From: Malaciobacter marinus
GTDB taxonomy: Bacteria; Campylobacterota; Campylobacteria; Campylobacterales; Arcobacteraceae
Direction: 5' to 3'
Assembly: GCF_003544855.1 (NCBI RefSeq)
Contig: NZ_CP032101.1
Location: forward strand, 1,240,001-1,304,000
DNA: 64,000 bases
Under the pieces are notes generated by a model. It saw only the letters and a list, made by a program, of their open reading frames with translations. It searched no databases and was not told the DNA's origin. Positions 54,450-63,314 of this stretch are shown here, one piece after another. How positions within the stretch are numbered: the first letter of the stretch is position 1; each line of letters starts with the position of its first letter. A program made the position numbers and the translations under genes.

Positions 54450-55178
54450 GTGCAAAAACAAAATAAATCACTATCAAAAGGCTTAATTGTTTTAAAACAA
54501 ATAATGGCAAGTACTAAACCTTTGACAGCAAATATATTATGCCAAAAGTTACAAATTGATAAAAGTACAATGTCAAGATTGATTACAACATTAATGAATG
54601 AAGATTTTATAGAGTATAAAAGTAGTACAAAAGAGATTATTTTAAGTGATATATTAAAGAAGATAATTCATAAAGATGATAGGGAAAAAATAGTAGAAAA
54701 AACAAGTGGATTGCTTGATGAGATTTTCTATTTAACAGAAGAGTGCTCTTATATTGGGATTTTTGATAATAATTCTGTGTTATATTTAAATCAAGTTGAT
54801 AAGTCAAAAAGAGTTTTAAAAACTAGAAATTCAGTTGGTCTTCATGCTCCAATTCATACTAATGGGTTTGGAAAAGCTATATTGGCTTTTAAAGAAGATA
54901 TAAACTTAGAAACAATTGAGCTTAAAAAATTTACTTCAAATACGATTACTAGTATAACAAAATTAAAAAAAGAGATAGAATTAATAAAAGAAAGAGGGTA
55001 TGCAATAGGAAATGAAGAACATGAATTTGGTTTATGCTCTGTTGCTGTTCCTTATTTTAATAAAAAAGGTGAGTTTGTAGGAACTGTTGGAGTTTCTGGA
55101 CTTACAGTAAGAATGGATGAACAAAAGCTTCATGAATATGGACAAAAAATATTTAAGTTAGTTAATCCATATGTATAA
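54450..55178 (+). CDS. IclR family transcriptional regulator
   Basis: A 242-residue regulator. The N-terminal winged helix (about 5-70) reads KGLIVLKQIMASTKPLTANILCQKLQIDKSTMSRLI; the effector domain (about 75-240) has GLHAPIHTNGFGKAILAF and the final EFGLCSVAVPYFNKKGEFVGTVGVSGL, with the cysteine of the IclR ligand pocket. Start is a GTG at 54450-54452. Divergent from the CoA-ester operon, so its effector is likely an acid or CoA ester of that route. A terminator follows after the stop. Confidence 0.85.
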   Translation: MQKQNKSLSKGLIVLKQIMASTKPLTANILCQKLQIDKSTMSRLITTLMNEDFIEYKSSTKEIILSDILKKIIHKDDREKIVEKTSGLLDEIFYLTEECSYIGIFDNNSVLYLNQVDKSKRVLKTRNSVGLHAPIHTNGFGKAILAFKEDINLETIELKKFTSNTITSITKLKKEIELIKERGYAIGNEEHEFGLCSVAVPYFNKKGEFVGTVGVSGLTVRMDEQKLHEYGQKIFKLVNPYV

Positions 55179-55198
55179 AGAAAACTCTTTATACATAT
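55169..55198. terminator. Bidirectional terminator between IclR and PepD genes
   Basis: A 13-bp stem pairs 55169-55181 with 55186-55198 around AAAC, overlapping the stop codons of both convergent genes. Confidence 0.7.
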
Positions 55199-56478
55199 TT
55201 ATTTGCTATTTGCTTTACTACTTCAAATACATTTTCAACAGATTTTATACTAACTTCTTCTTTTTTAGAATGGGGAAATTTTATTGTTGGCCCAATTGAT
55301 GCAATTTTTATATTTGGAAACTTATCTTTGAAAATTGCGCACTCTAAACCAGCATGTATAGCCTCCAAACTAGCATTTTCATTATACTTTTTATAGATTT
55401 CTAAAACTATATTTGTAAACTCATTTATATCTGGTTTCCAAGCAGGATATTTTCCATCAGTTTTTACTTCGAAATTATGGTTTTGTAATAAAACAACAGT
55501 TTCATCTTTTATTCTTTGTAACTCATCATTTTGCATAGACCTTGCACTTAACTCAATTTTTATACTATCAATTGAAGTCTCTATTTTTGCAAGATTTATT
55601 GAATTAAGGACTACACCTAGATTTTTATCATATCCTCTAACTCCATTTGCAAATGTATATAAAAAATCAACTATTTTTTCATCAAAAATATTTAAGTGTT
55701 CTGAAGCAGTATCAATTCTATCAATTTGCATATTTACATGTGAAGCAATAGGTTTTTGATTTGTAGCAATTATAGCTTTTGCATTAGCAGGAATTGAATT
55801 TATTCTTTCACCTGCGTAAATATCAAGAAGTTTTCCATTACACTCTTTTATTGTTTTTGCAAGTAGTTTTATAGCATTTGGAATATTTTTATCAATATCA
55901 ACTCCACTATGTCCACCTTGTAAGTTTGTAATTGATATTTCATATAGTTCTAATTTATCTTTGTTTTCAATAATTTGTTTATTGAAATTTTCTGCAAATA
56001 TATCAACTCCACCCGCACATCCAATACATATTTCACTTTCTTCTTCACTATCAAGGTTTAGCATATATTTTGATTGTAAATCTAAATCTAAGTTATTAGT
56101 TCCAATAAGTCCAATCTCTTCGTCACTTGTAAACAAAAATTCACAATCATAATTTTGACTCATAAGATACAGCATATAAGAACATCCAATGCCATTATCA
56201 CTTCCAAGTGTTGAATCTTTTGCTTTTAAAATATCACCTTCTTGAATAATCTCTGGAACACAATTTTCGCTTAGACATACAATGTCATAATGACTTTGAA
56301 AACTTAGTTTTGCTTTTGAGTTATTTTTTTTGCATAAAATATTATTTGTTTTATCAACTAAGCACAAGTACTCATACTCTTTTGCAAACTTTTGAATATA
56401 ATCTATAAAAGGTTTATGTGTACCACTACATCTAGGAATATTTGTTATATTTTTGAAAATCTCTATTATTTGGCTCAA
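55189..56478 (-). CDS. pepD: Aminoacyl-histidine dipeptidase (M20C)
   Basis: A 429-residue zinc dipeptidase. The first metal region is FQSHYDIVCLSENCVPEI, the second has DSTLGSDNGIGC and FTSDEEIGLIGTNNLD, and the dimer part contains LQGGHSGVDIDKNIPNAI. It fits PepD/carnosinase-like beta-Ala-His dipeptidases of bacteria but is about 50 residues shorter than E. coli PepD. It cleaves Xaa-His dipeptides in the cytoplasm. Monocistronic, with its own terminator. Confidence 0.85.
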   Translation of the reverse strand: MSQIIEIFKNITNIPRCSGTHKPFIDYIQKFAKEYEYLCLVDKTNNILCKKNNSKAKLSFQSHYDIVCLSENCVPEIIQEGDILKAKDSTLGSDNGIGCSYMLYLMSQNYDCEFLFTSDEEIGLIGTNNLDLDLQSKYMLNLDSEEESEICIGCAGGVDIFAENFNKQIIENKDKLELYEISITNLQGGHSGVDIDKNIPNAIKLLAKTIKECNGKLLDIYAGERINSIPANAKAIIATNQKPIASHVNMQIDRIDTASEHLNIFDEKIVDFLYTFANGVRGYDKNLGVVLNSINLAKIETSIDSIKIELSARSMQNDELQRIKDETVVLLQNHNFEVKTDGKYPAWKPDINEFTNIVLEIYKKYNENASLEAIHAGLECAIFKDKFPNIKIASIGPTIKFPHSKKEEVSIKSVENVFEVVKQIANKYV

Positions 56479-56646
56479 AATAGTTCCTTTTTTATTAAAA
56501 TTTGAAGATTATATCTATTTATGTATTTATATTTTATTTAAGCAATTTATATTTATATTTTTAAATTAAAATATAAAATTAGTTTGAAAAAATAATTTAA
56601 AAAAGATATAATAATTACTTTTAGTATAAATGTAAAAAGGTTAAAA

Positions 56647-59418
56647 TTGCAATTAAAAAACTATATTTATAAAGATTTAAATGAATTAAAATTATATATT
56701 GATAATAAAATTATTCCCCAAGAAAAATCCGATATTTTGATACAACTTTTTTCCACGGTTTATGAAAAAGATAAGATTAAAAGTATTATTAAAGTTATAA
56801 AAGAGCAACTTCCAAATTGCAAAATTGTAGGTTCTTCTAGCTCTAAAAATGTATGTATAAATAATGAAAAAGTAAATAAGAAGATTGTTATTAGTTTTTC
56901 AATCTTTCAAAAAAGTTTTATAAGAACAAAATATATTGAAAATCTAAGTATATCAAACTCAATAAAATTATCACAAGAGTTTATAAAAGATGACTCTAAA
57001 GTATTGATTTTATTTAATAGTGATGCAAAAAATAATATTGAAAGTTTTCTAGAAGCTATTAGTTATAATTTAAAAAATTCAATACTTGTTGGAGGAAATT
57101 CAACTACAACTTTTGATTATGAACAAGCCTTTATAATAGAAGATCAAAAAATATATAAAAATGGAATTGTTTTAGTAGCAATTGATTCAAAAGATTTACT
57201 TGTTTCAAATACCTTTACTTTTAACTGGTCAAAAGTTGGCAAAGAGATGACTATTACAAAATCAAATAAAAATAGAGTTTATGAAATAGATAATATGCCT
57301 GTTTTAAAGCTTTATAAAAAATATTTTGGTGATAAACTAAGCTTAAATCTAAATGAATCTCTAATCTCTTTTCCCTTAGTAAAAACTGTTTTAGGTGTTG
57401 ATATAGCAAGAAGTATCATAAAAGTTGAAGATGATAATAGTTTTACTTATGCTGGAAATTTAAATGAAGGAGATAAAGTAAGATTTGCTATTGGAAATTT
57501 AGATGAAGTATATGATGATTCTGTTCAATTACAAAATCAATTAGCATCTAAACCTGTTGAAGCTATATACTTTTATTCATGCAAAAAAAGAGATCACTTT
57601 TTATCAAATAAATTAGATGTTGAGTTAAATGCAATTTCACAAGTAGCTTCAAGTATTGGAATTTTCACACAAGGAGAGTTTTATCAAATTGGTAAAAAAC
57701 TTACACATATGAATATTACCACAACAGCTATTACTTTATCTGAAAATGATATTTTAAGAAAATTTAGCTCTTGTCCTATTAAAAGTAAAAGGTATTCTTC
57801 TTTAACAGCTTTAATAAATTTAGTAAATACAGTTCAAAATGAGTTAGATGAAAACTTAAATTATTTAAATCAATATAAAAATGCAATTGATAAGCATACA
57901 ATTGTATCAAAAACAAATAAAAAAGGTTTAATTACAGAAGTAAATAGCAAATTTTGTGAAATATCTGGTTATAGCAAAGAAGAATTAATTGGGAAATCTC
58001 ACAATATTATAAGACATCCAGAAGCATCAAAAGATATTTTTAGAAAAATGTGGAAAACTATACAAAAAAAAGAGGTTTTTCAAGGAACGATAAAAAATAT
58101 GTCAAAAAATAAGAAACCATATTTTGTAGATACAATAATAAAACCAATTTTAGATAAAAAAGGCAATATTATTGAATATTTGGGATTAAGACATGATATT
58201 ACAGCTTTTGTTAATCAGAAAATTCAATTAAAAGCAGAAGTTAAAACTGTCAAATATCCATTTTTAGCAATTGTAAAAATTGAAGATTTTGAAATATTAA
58301 AAGATTTTTATGAAGAAGAGATTATTCATCAAATCGAAGATAAGTTCTCATTTGAAATTTTAGATTTTTTTCCTTTAAATTCAGGATATAAAAAGTTTTA
58401 TTCTTTGGGTGATGGGGAGTATGCTTTCTTAAAAGAGTTGGAAAATTTCAACCCTGATATTATTGAGCATGAAATATTATTATTAAAAAAATTTCAAATA
58501 AATGTAAAAAGAGGTACTTTACAGTTTGATAAATTTGAATTTGATATAAGTGTAGTTTTAAGTATAAGTACAGATAAAAAAAGAAGTTATGCTGAGGCAA
58601 AACAAGGATTGAAACAACTATATAGAACAAAAAAAGATTTTATATATGCACAAGGGCTCACTTCAAATTTAAGTGAAATTGCAAAAAGTAATATTGAAAC
58701 TATCAAAATGATTAAAACAGCAATTCAAGATAATAAAATTATTTCATATTATCAACCAATATATAATAACAAAACAAAAAAAATAGAAAAATATGAGTCT
58801 TTAGTAAGAATTATATCAGATGATGAAAAAGTTATATCACCTTTTTTCTTTATAGATATTGCAAAAAAAGGAAGATATTATAAACAAATTACAAGTATTG
58901 TTATTGATAATTCTTTTTTAGCAATGAAGCAGCTTAACATGGATGTAACTATAAATATTTCTATTATTGATATTGAAGATGAAATGATAAGAAATAAAAT
59001 CTTTGCAAAGTTAAATGAATGCAAAACCTTAGCTAGTAAAGTAACTTTTGAATTATTAGAAGATGAAAACATTAAAGATTTTTCAATAGTAAAAGAGTTC
59101 ATAAAAAAAGTAAAAGAGCTTAATGGAAATATTGCAATTGATGATTTTGGTTCTGGATATTCAAACTTTGAAAGACTTTTAGATTTTGAACCAACAATTT
59201 TAAAAATAGATGGCTCACTAATTAAAAATATTTTAAAAGATAGTTTTAGTAGAAATATAGTTGAAGCAATGATAGTTTTTGCAAAAAAAGAAGGTTTAAA
59301 AACTGTTGCTGAATTTGTTTCTTCAAAAGAGATATTTGATTTAGTAAATGAGCTTAATATTGATTATTCACAAGGATTTTACATAGATAAGCCAAAAGCT
59401 TTAGAAGATATTTTGTAA
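56647..59418 (+). CDS. FIST-PAS-GGDEF(degenerate)-EAL c-di-GMP signalling protein
   Basis: A 923-residue cytoplasmic protein without clear TM segments. FIST N and C sensor domains fill about 1-385 (GSSSSKNVCINNEKVNKK, SILVGGNSTTTFDYEQAF, YFYSCKKRDHFLSNK). A PAS domain of the Aer type at about 415-520 has HNIIRHPEASKDIFRKMW. A GGDEF-like stretch at 540-670 lacks the GGDEF loop (GDGEYAF), so it is inactive. The EAL domain (690-923) keeps ESLVRI, INIS, ELLEDE, DDFGSGYSNF, LKIDGSLI, AEFVSS and SQGFYI. It probably degrades c-di-GMP under control of small ligands and redox state. Start is TTG at 56647 with AAAGG 6 bases ahead. A strong terminator follows. Confidence 0.85.
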   Translation: MQLKNYIYKDLNELKLYIDNKIIPQEKSDILIQLFSTVYEKDKIKSIIKVIKEQLPNCKIVGSSSSKNVCINNEKVNKKIVISFSIFQKSFIRTKYIENLSISNSIKLSQEFIKDDSKVLILFNSDAKNNIESFLEAISYNLKNSILVGGNSTTTFDYEQAFIIEDQKIYKNGIVLVAIDSKDLLVSNTFTFNWSKVGKEMTITKSNKNRVYEIDNMPVLKLYKKYFGDKLSLNLNESLISFPLVKTVLGVDIARSIIKVEDDNSFTYAGNLNEGDKVRFAIGNLDEVYDDSVQLQNQLASKPVEAIYFYSCKKRDHFLSNKLDVELNAISQVASSIGIFTQGEFYQIGKKLTHMNITTTAITLSENDILRKFSSCPIKSKRYSSLTALINLVNTVQNELDENLNYLNQYKNAIDKHTIVSKTNKKGLITEVNSKFCEISGYSKEELIGKSHNIIRHPEASKDIFRKMWKTIQKKEVFQGTIKNMSKNKKPYFVDTIIKPILDKKGNIIEYLGLRHDITAFVNQKIQLKAEVKTVKYPFLAIVKIEDFEILKDFYEEEIIHQIEDKFSFEILDFFPLNSGYKKFYSLGDGEYAFLKELENFNPDIIEHEILLLKKFQINVKRGTLQFDKFEFDISVVLSISTDKKRSYAEAKQGLKQLYRTKKDFIYAQGLTSNLSEIAKSNIETIKMIKTAIQDNKIISYYQPIYNNKTKKIEKYESLVRIISDDEKVISPFFFIDIAKKGRYYKQITSIVIDNSFLAMKQLNMDVTINISIIDIEDEMIRNKIFAKLNECKTLASKVTFELLEDENIKDFSIVKEFIKKVKELNGNIAIDDFGSGYSNFERLLDFEPTILKIDGSLIKNILKDSFSRNIVEAMIVFAKKEGLKTVAEFVSSKEIFDLVNELNIDYSQGFYIDKPKALEDIL

Positions 59419-59428
59419 AGAATAGATT

Positions 59429-59459
59429 AAAAGATTAAGAGTGTTACTCTTAATCTTTT
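59429..59459. terminator. Bidirectional terminator between the FIST-EAL and ccsBA genes
   Basis: Perfect 14-bp stem AAAAGATTAAGAGT (59429-59442) with its complement (59446-59459), loop GTT, flanked by A/T runs between two convergent stops. Confidence 0.85.
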
Positions 59460-62218
59460 TGACTTTTAGCATGACAAACAGTATCTTTTAAATCTCTGTT
59501 TTTATAAGCTAAGGCAATTGTAATTGTCACAATTGCTATTGTATAGTAAACCCACATAGGAATTGGCACAGGATCACCTGTAGCGTATGAGTGCATTCCT
59601 GATAGATAGAAGTTTACACCAAAGTATGTCATTAAAATTGTACTAAATGCAACTGTGCTTGCAACATTAAATGTAAATGGGTTATTTAAGCTTTTAACAA
59701 ATCTCATATGAAGAATAAATGCATAAACAATAATTGAGATATAAGACCAAGTCTCTTTTGGATCCCATCCCCAATATCTACCCCATGATTCATTTGCCCA
59801 AACACCACCAAGGAAGTTTCCAATAGTAATTGCACTTAAACCAATAATTAAAGCTATTTCAGATATTGCAGTTATACTTTTAATATTATCATCTAAATGA
59901 GGTCTATTTTTTCTAAAAATAAACATAATTAGTGCCATATAACCCAATATAGCAGCTAATCCAAAGAATCCATATGAAGCTGTTAATACTGAAACATGTA
60001 TTGTTAACCAATATGATTTAAGAACAGGAACTAAGTTTGTAATTTGCGGATCAATATTTGTTAAATGTGCTGTAAACATAAAAATAGCAGCAACAATAAC
60101 AGAGGCACTTAGTGCAAGTAAAGATCTTCTAAAGAAAACTACTCCTGCAAATACTGCTGACCAAGAGATATAAAGAAGTGATTCATATGTATCTGACCAT
60201 GGTGCATGTCCTGAAATAATCCATCTAAAGCCCATTCCAAATGTATGAACTGCAAATAGTATAGCAAGTACTGCAAAAAATACTTTTGTTGTTTTTTCTG
60301 GTTTGATTTTAGGATTAAAAATTACTATAAATGCTACGATTAACATTACTAAACCAGTTAATAAATAGGCAAGTGTTAATTTAAAGAAGATATCTAGTTT
60401 ATTAAATAATATTTCATTCTCTATTTGAGATTTACTTGGAATAATATTTGAACCAACTTTTTCTTGATAGATTTGAATCATATCAATAAATTTATTTGCA
60501 TTTTCATAATCTTCTGTAATAACTGAGTTAATAAAACCTCGAATCATTGTTTCAACAGCAGCTTTATTTTTACCTTGGAAAAATCTAAATGCATCTAAAG
60601 GATTATACCATTTGTGATTATCATCAATTCTACCATCATGAATTCTAGGGAAGATTTTAAAAAGATTTGCATTGTAAACCATATAAGATATATTTAGTTT
60701 CTCATCAAGTTTTAAAATGTCTTTTTCGTAAGTTCCTCTTTCTGTAGGTTTTTTTCTAAATGCTTTTTTAGCTTCTTCTTCAAGTTTATATTTACCTTCT
60801 TTTGTAAAAACTTCTGCAAAAGAGATATATTTTCTTGATTCATCAATTTCTAAAACTTGTTTTAGTTTTGGAGTTTTGATTTTTATCATCTTTACATGTC
60901 TCCAAAACTCAGGTCTTGTAAGCATTCCAAGAACGATTTGATCTGCATTCATACCAAACATTGCACTTCTTGAAGAAATTTTATGTAAAATTTCTTTGTT
61001 TAAAGTTGCTACTGGTTTCATCCTTCCAGCATTACTTTGAGTAACTAAATAAGAAAATTTTTCAGCAGTAGCTTTTGAATCTTCTTTAAAGCCATTCATA
61101 TAAGTAACAATAGAGTTTTGAGTAGTTGAAATATTAGGCATATTTTCATTTGCTTTTACATCCGTTGTTAATGCAAAAGTACTAAGACAGGCAAGTAAAA
61201 ATGATGCAGCGGTTCTATTTTTTAAAAATTTAGTCAATTTCCAAAATCTACTTTTTTTATCAAATAAATTCCAAATTAATCCTAAAGATAATAAGAAATA
61301 ACCTAAATATGTTGGCCATTTACCAGGATCGTTGTTAACAGACAATATTGTTCCTTTTTCATCTTGGTCATAAGAGCTTTGGAAAAATAAAAAATTACCT
61401 TCATGCAAAGTTCTATTCATGAAAATTCTATAATCATAGCTTTTACCATCTTTTTTTATAACGGTAACTTCAGAAGCATAAGAAGATGGAGCCATACTTC
61501 CTGGGTATCTTTCAAGTTGAAAATCTCTTAATTTAATATTAAATGGAAGTTCTAAAACTTTAGCACCATACTCTAAAGTTACAATTGTATCTCCAAAATC
61601 TTCAATTTTCGTTACACCTTTTTGACCTCTTTTCCCTGGTAATTTAACAGTTTTAGTTTCACCATCAAGTGTTACATCAACAGTTAAAATACCCATTGAG
61701 GCATTTCCTTTTTTTGCAAACATATAATTATTAAATTTTACGTTTAATGTTTCATTGTCAAATTTAATATCATGACTAAATTTGTCATTCCAAAAACTTG
61801 CAAACTCTTTTTGATACTCTTTATAATATGTGGCATCTTGTTTTTTGATTTTTACTTGTAAATAAGGTTCAAGTGAAATCATTCTATTTTCTGTTTGTCC
61901 CTCTCTAATATGAACAATTCCTTCATAACCGATATATCTAGTAACTCCAGCTCCAATTAGTATAATTACAAATGATGCGTGAAATATAAATCTTGCAGGG
62001 TGTTTCCACATTTTATATTTATATATAATTGCACATAAATTAAGTGTAATTAAAACTAAAATAGTTTCATACCATATGTGATTGTATATTAAAACTCTAG
62101 CCGTAGAAGTTCCATAGTCATTTTCGATAAATGTTGCAACTGCTGCACCAATGGCAAGAATTGCAAATAGTATTAATGTAGTCTTAAAGGAGAATAAGAC
62201 ATCTATAACTTTTTTCAA
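59450..62218 (-). CDS. ccsBA: Cytochrome c biogenesis protein CcsBA (fused ResB-CcsA)
   Basis: A 922-residue System II cytochrome c synthetase, the fused form usual in Campylobacterota. The N-terminal CcsB/ResB part (about 1-340) has four membrane helices and a large periplasmic loop with YEGIVHIREGQTENRM. The C-terminal CcsA part (about 620-920) has many helices and the tryptophan-rich haem motif WANESWGRYWGWDPKETW. The middle loop (about 370-620) is periplasmic. It exports haem and attaches it to apocytochrome CXXCH sites. Start is TTG at 62216-62218 with AAGGAT 7 bases ahead. Confidence 0.9.
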   Translation of the reverse strand: MKKVIDVLFSFKTTLILFAILAIGAAVATFIENDYGTSTARVLIYNHIWYETILVLITLNLCAIIYKYKMWKHPARFIFHASFVIILIGAGVTRYIGYEGIVHIREGQTENRMISLEPYLQVKIKKQDATYYKEYQKEFASFWNDKFSHDIKFDNETLNVKFNNYMFAKKGNASMGILTVDVTLDGETKTVKLPGKRGQKGVTKIEDFGDTIVTLEYGAKVLELPFNIKLRDFQLERYPGSMAPSSYASEVTVIKKDGKSYDYRIFMNRTLHEGNFLFFQSSYDQDEKGTILSVNNDPGKWPTYLGYFLLSLGLIWNLFDKKSRFWKLTKFLKNRTAASFLLACLSTFALTTDVKANENMPNISTTQNSIVTYMNGFKEDSKATAEKFSYLVTQSNAGRMKPVATLNKEILHKISSRSAMFGMNADQIVLGMLTRPEFWRHVKMIKIKTPKLKQVLEIDESRKYISFAEVFTKEGKYKLEEEAKKAFRKKPTERGTYEKDILKLDEKLNISYMVYNANLFKIFPRIHDGRIDDNHKWYNPLDAFRFFQGKNKAAVETMIRGFINSVITEDYENANKFIDMIQIYQEKVGSNIIPSKSQIENEILFNKLDIFFKLTLAYLLTGLVMLIVAFIVIFNPKIKPEKTTKVFFAVLAILFAVHTFGMGFRWIISGHAPWSDTYESLLYISWSAVFAGVVFFRRSLLALSASVIVAAIFMFTAHLTNIDPQITNLVPVLKSYWLTIHVSVLTASYGFFGLAAILGYMALIMFIFRKNRPHLDDNIKSITAISEIALIIGLSAITIGNFLGGVWANESWGRYWGWDPKETWSYISIIVYAFILHMRFVKSLNNPFTFNVASTVAFSTILMTYFGVNFYLSGMHSYATGDPVPIPMWVYYTIAIVTITIALAYKNRDLKDTVCHAKSQKD

Positions 62219-62387
62219 AGCTAATCCTTTATTTTATAATATCCAAATATTATAGTTAAATTTATGTGAATTTTTTGTGTAGTAGTATATAAACACTAGC
62301 AAATTCATAAGTTTGAAGTATAACAAAAATCAATTTTAGTTTTATTAAACAAATATTTATTAAAACAGTTTTTTAACAAATATTTAA

Positions 62388-62393
62388 TATAAT
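62388..62393 (+). promoter_or_regulatory. cmoB -10 element; transcript may be leaderless
   Basis: TATAAT is followed by CGCGTT and then directly by the ATG at 62400-62402. The expected start of transcription (6-7 bases after the hexamer) coincides with the start codon, and no ribosome site lies ahead. The TATAATCGCG context repeats that of the ABC-F gene. Confidence 0.5.
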
Positions 62394-62399
62394 CGCGTT

Positions 62400-63314
62400 A
62401 TGAAATTAGAAGAGTTGAAAAAAGAAAGACAAAAATGTCTTGAATGGAAAAATGTAAAACCTTGGTATGAACAATTAAAACAGATTTATTCAATAAAAAA
62501 AGATAATATAAATATTGAAAATAGTGACTGGTTTAGTGTTGGTAAAAAAGAAGATTTAACAAAGGAAGAGTTTGAACTAATTGAAAAAACAGCAAAAACT
62601 TTAATCCCTTGGAGAAAAGGACCATTTAAAATTTTTGGTTTAGAAATTGATAGTGAATGGCAAAGTAATATTAAATATAACCTAATAAGACCACACTTTA
62701 ATTTAAAAGATAAAGTTGTGGCTGATATTGGTTGTAACAACGGTTATTATATGTTTAGAATGCTTGAAGATAAACCAAAAAGACTAATAGGTTTTGACCC
62801 AAGTGCACTAACTATGTTACAGTTTGATTTTATAAACCATTTTGCAAAAACTAATATTATTTATGAAAAACTAGGAGTTGAACATCTTGAGCTTTACAAT
62901 CATAAATTCGATTTTATTTTTATGCTAGGAGTTTTATATCATAGAGCTGATCCTGTTGGGTGTTTAAAATCTTTAGCAAAAGGATTAAACAAAAATGGAG
63001 AAGTTTTAATTGATACTTTTATGATTGATGGAGAGCAAGAAGTTGCATTAACTCCCAATAAAAGATATTCAAAAATACCAAATATTTATTTTATACCAAC
63101 AATTTCAGCTTTAAAAAACTGGTTAAGTCGTGCAGGTTTTGAAAATATTGAAATATTAGCTGTTACTACGACTACAAAAGAAGAACAAAGAAAAACACAA
63201 TGGAGTTTTGATCAAAGTTTAGAAGATTTTTTAGATAAAGATGACAAAAACAAAACTGTAGAAGGTTATCCTGCACCTAAAAGAGTATATGTTAAAGCTA
63301 GAAAGAAGAATTAA
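62400..63314 (+). CDS. cmoB: tRNA U34 carboxymethyltransferase
   Basis: A 304-residue enzyme that moves a carboxymethyl group from carboxy-SAM to 5-hydroxyuridine at the wobble position of tRNAs. Visible are DWFSVGKKEDLTKEE, PWRKGPFKIFGLEIDSEWQS near 73-92, the SAM site VVADIGCNNGYYMFRML, HLELYNHKFDFIFMLGVLYHRADPVG, and SFDQSLEDFLDKDDKNKTVEGYPAPKR. The SEWQS and YHR blocks mark CmoB rather than other methyltransferases. The stop overlaps that of the convergent GGDEF gene by 4 bases. CmoA is not in the window. Confidence 0.95.
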   Translation: MKLEELKKERQKCLEWKNVKPWYEQLKQIYSIKKDNINIENSDWFSVGKKEDLTKEEFELIEKTAKTLIPWRKGPFKIFGLEIDSEWQSNIKYNLIRPHFNLKDKVVADIGCNNGYYMFRMLEDKPKRLIGFDPSALTMLQFDFINHFAKTNIIYEKLGVEHLELYNHKFDFIFMLGVLYHRADPVGCLKSLAKGLNKNGEVLIDTFMIDGEQEVALTPNKRYSKIPNIYFIPTISALKNWLSRAGFENIEILAVTTTTKEEQRKTQWSFDQSLEDFLDKDDKNKTVEGYPAPKRVYVKARKKN

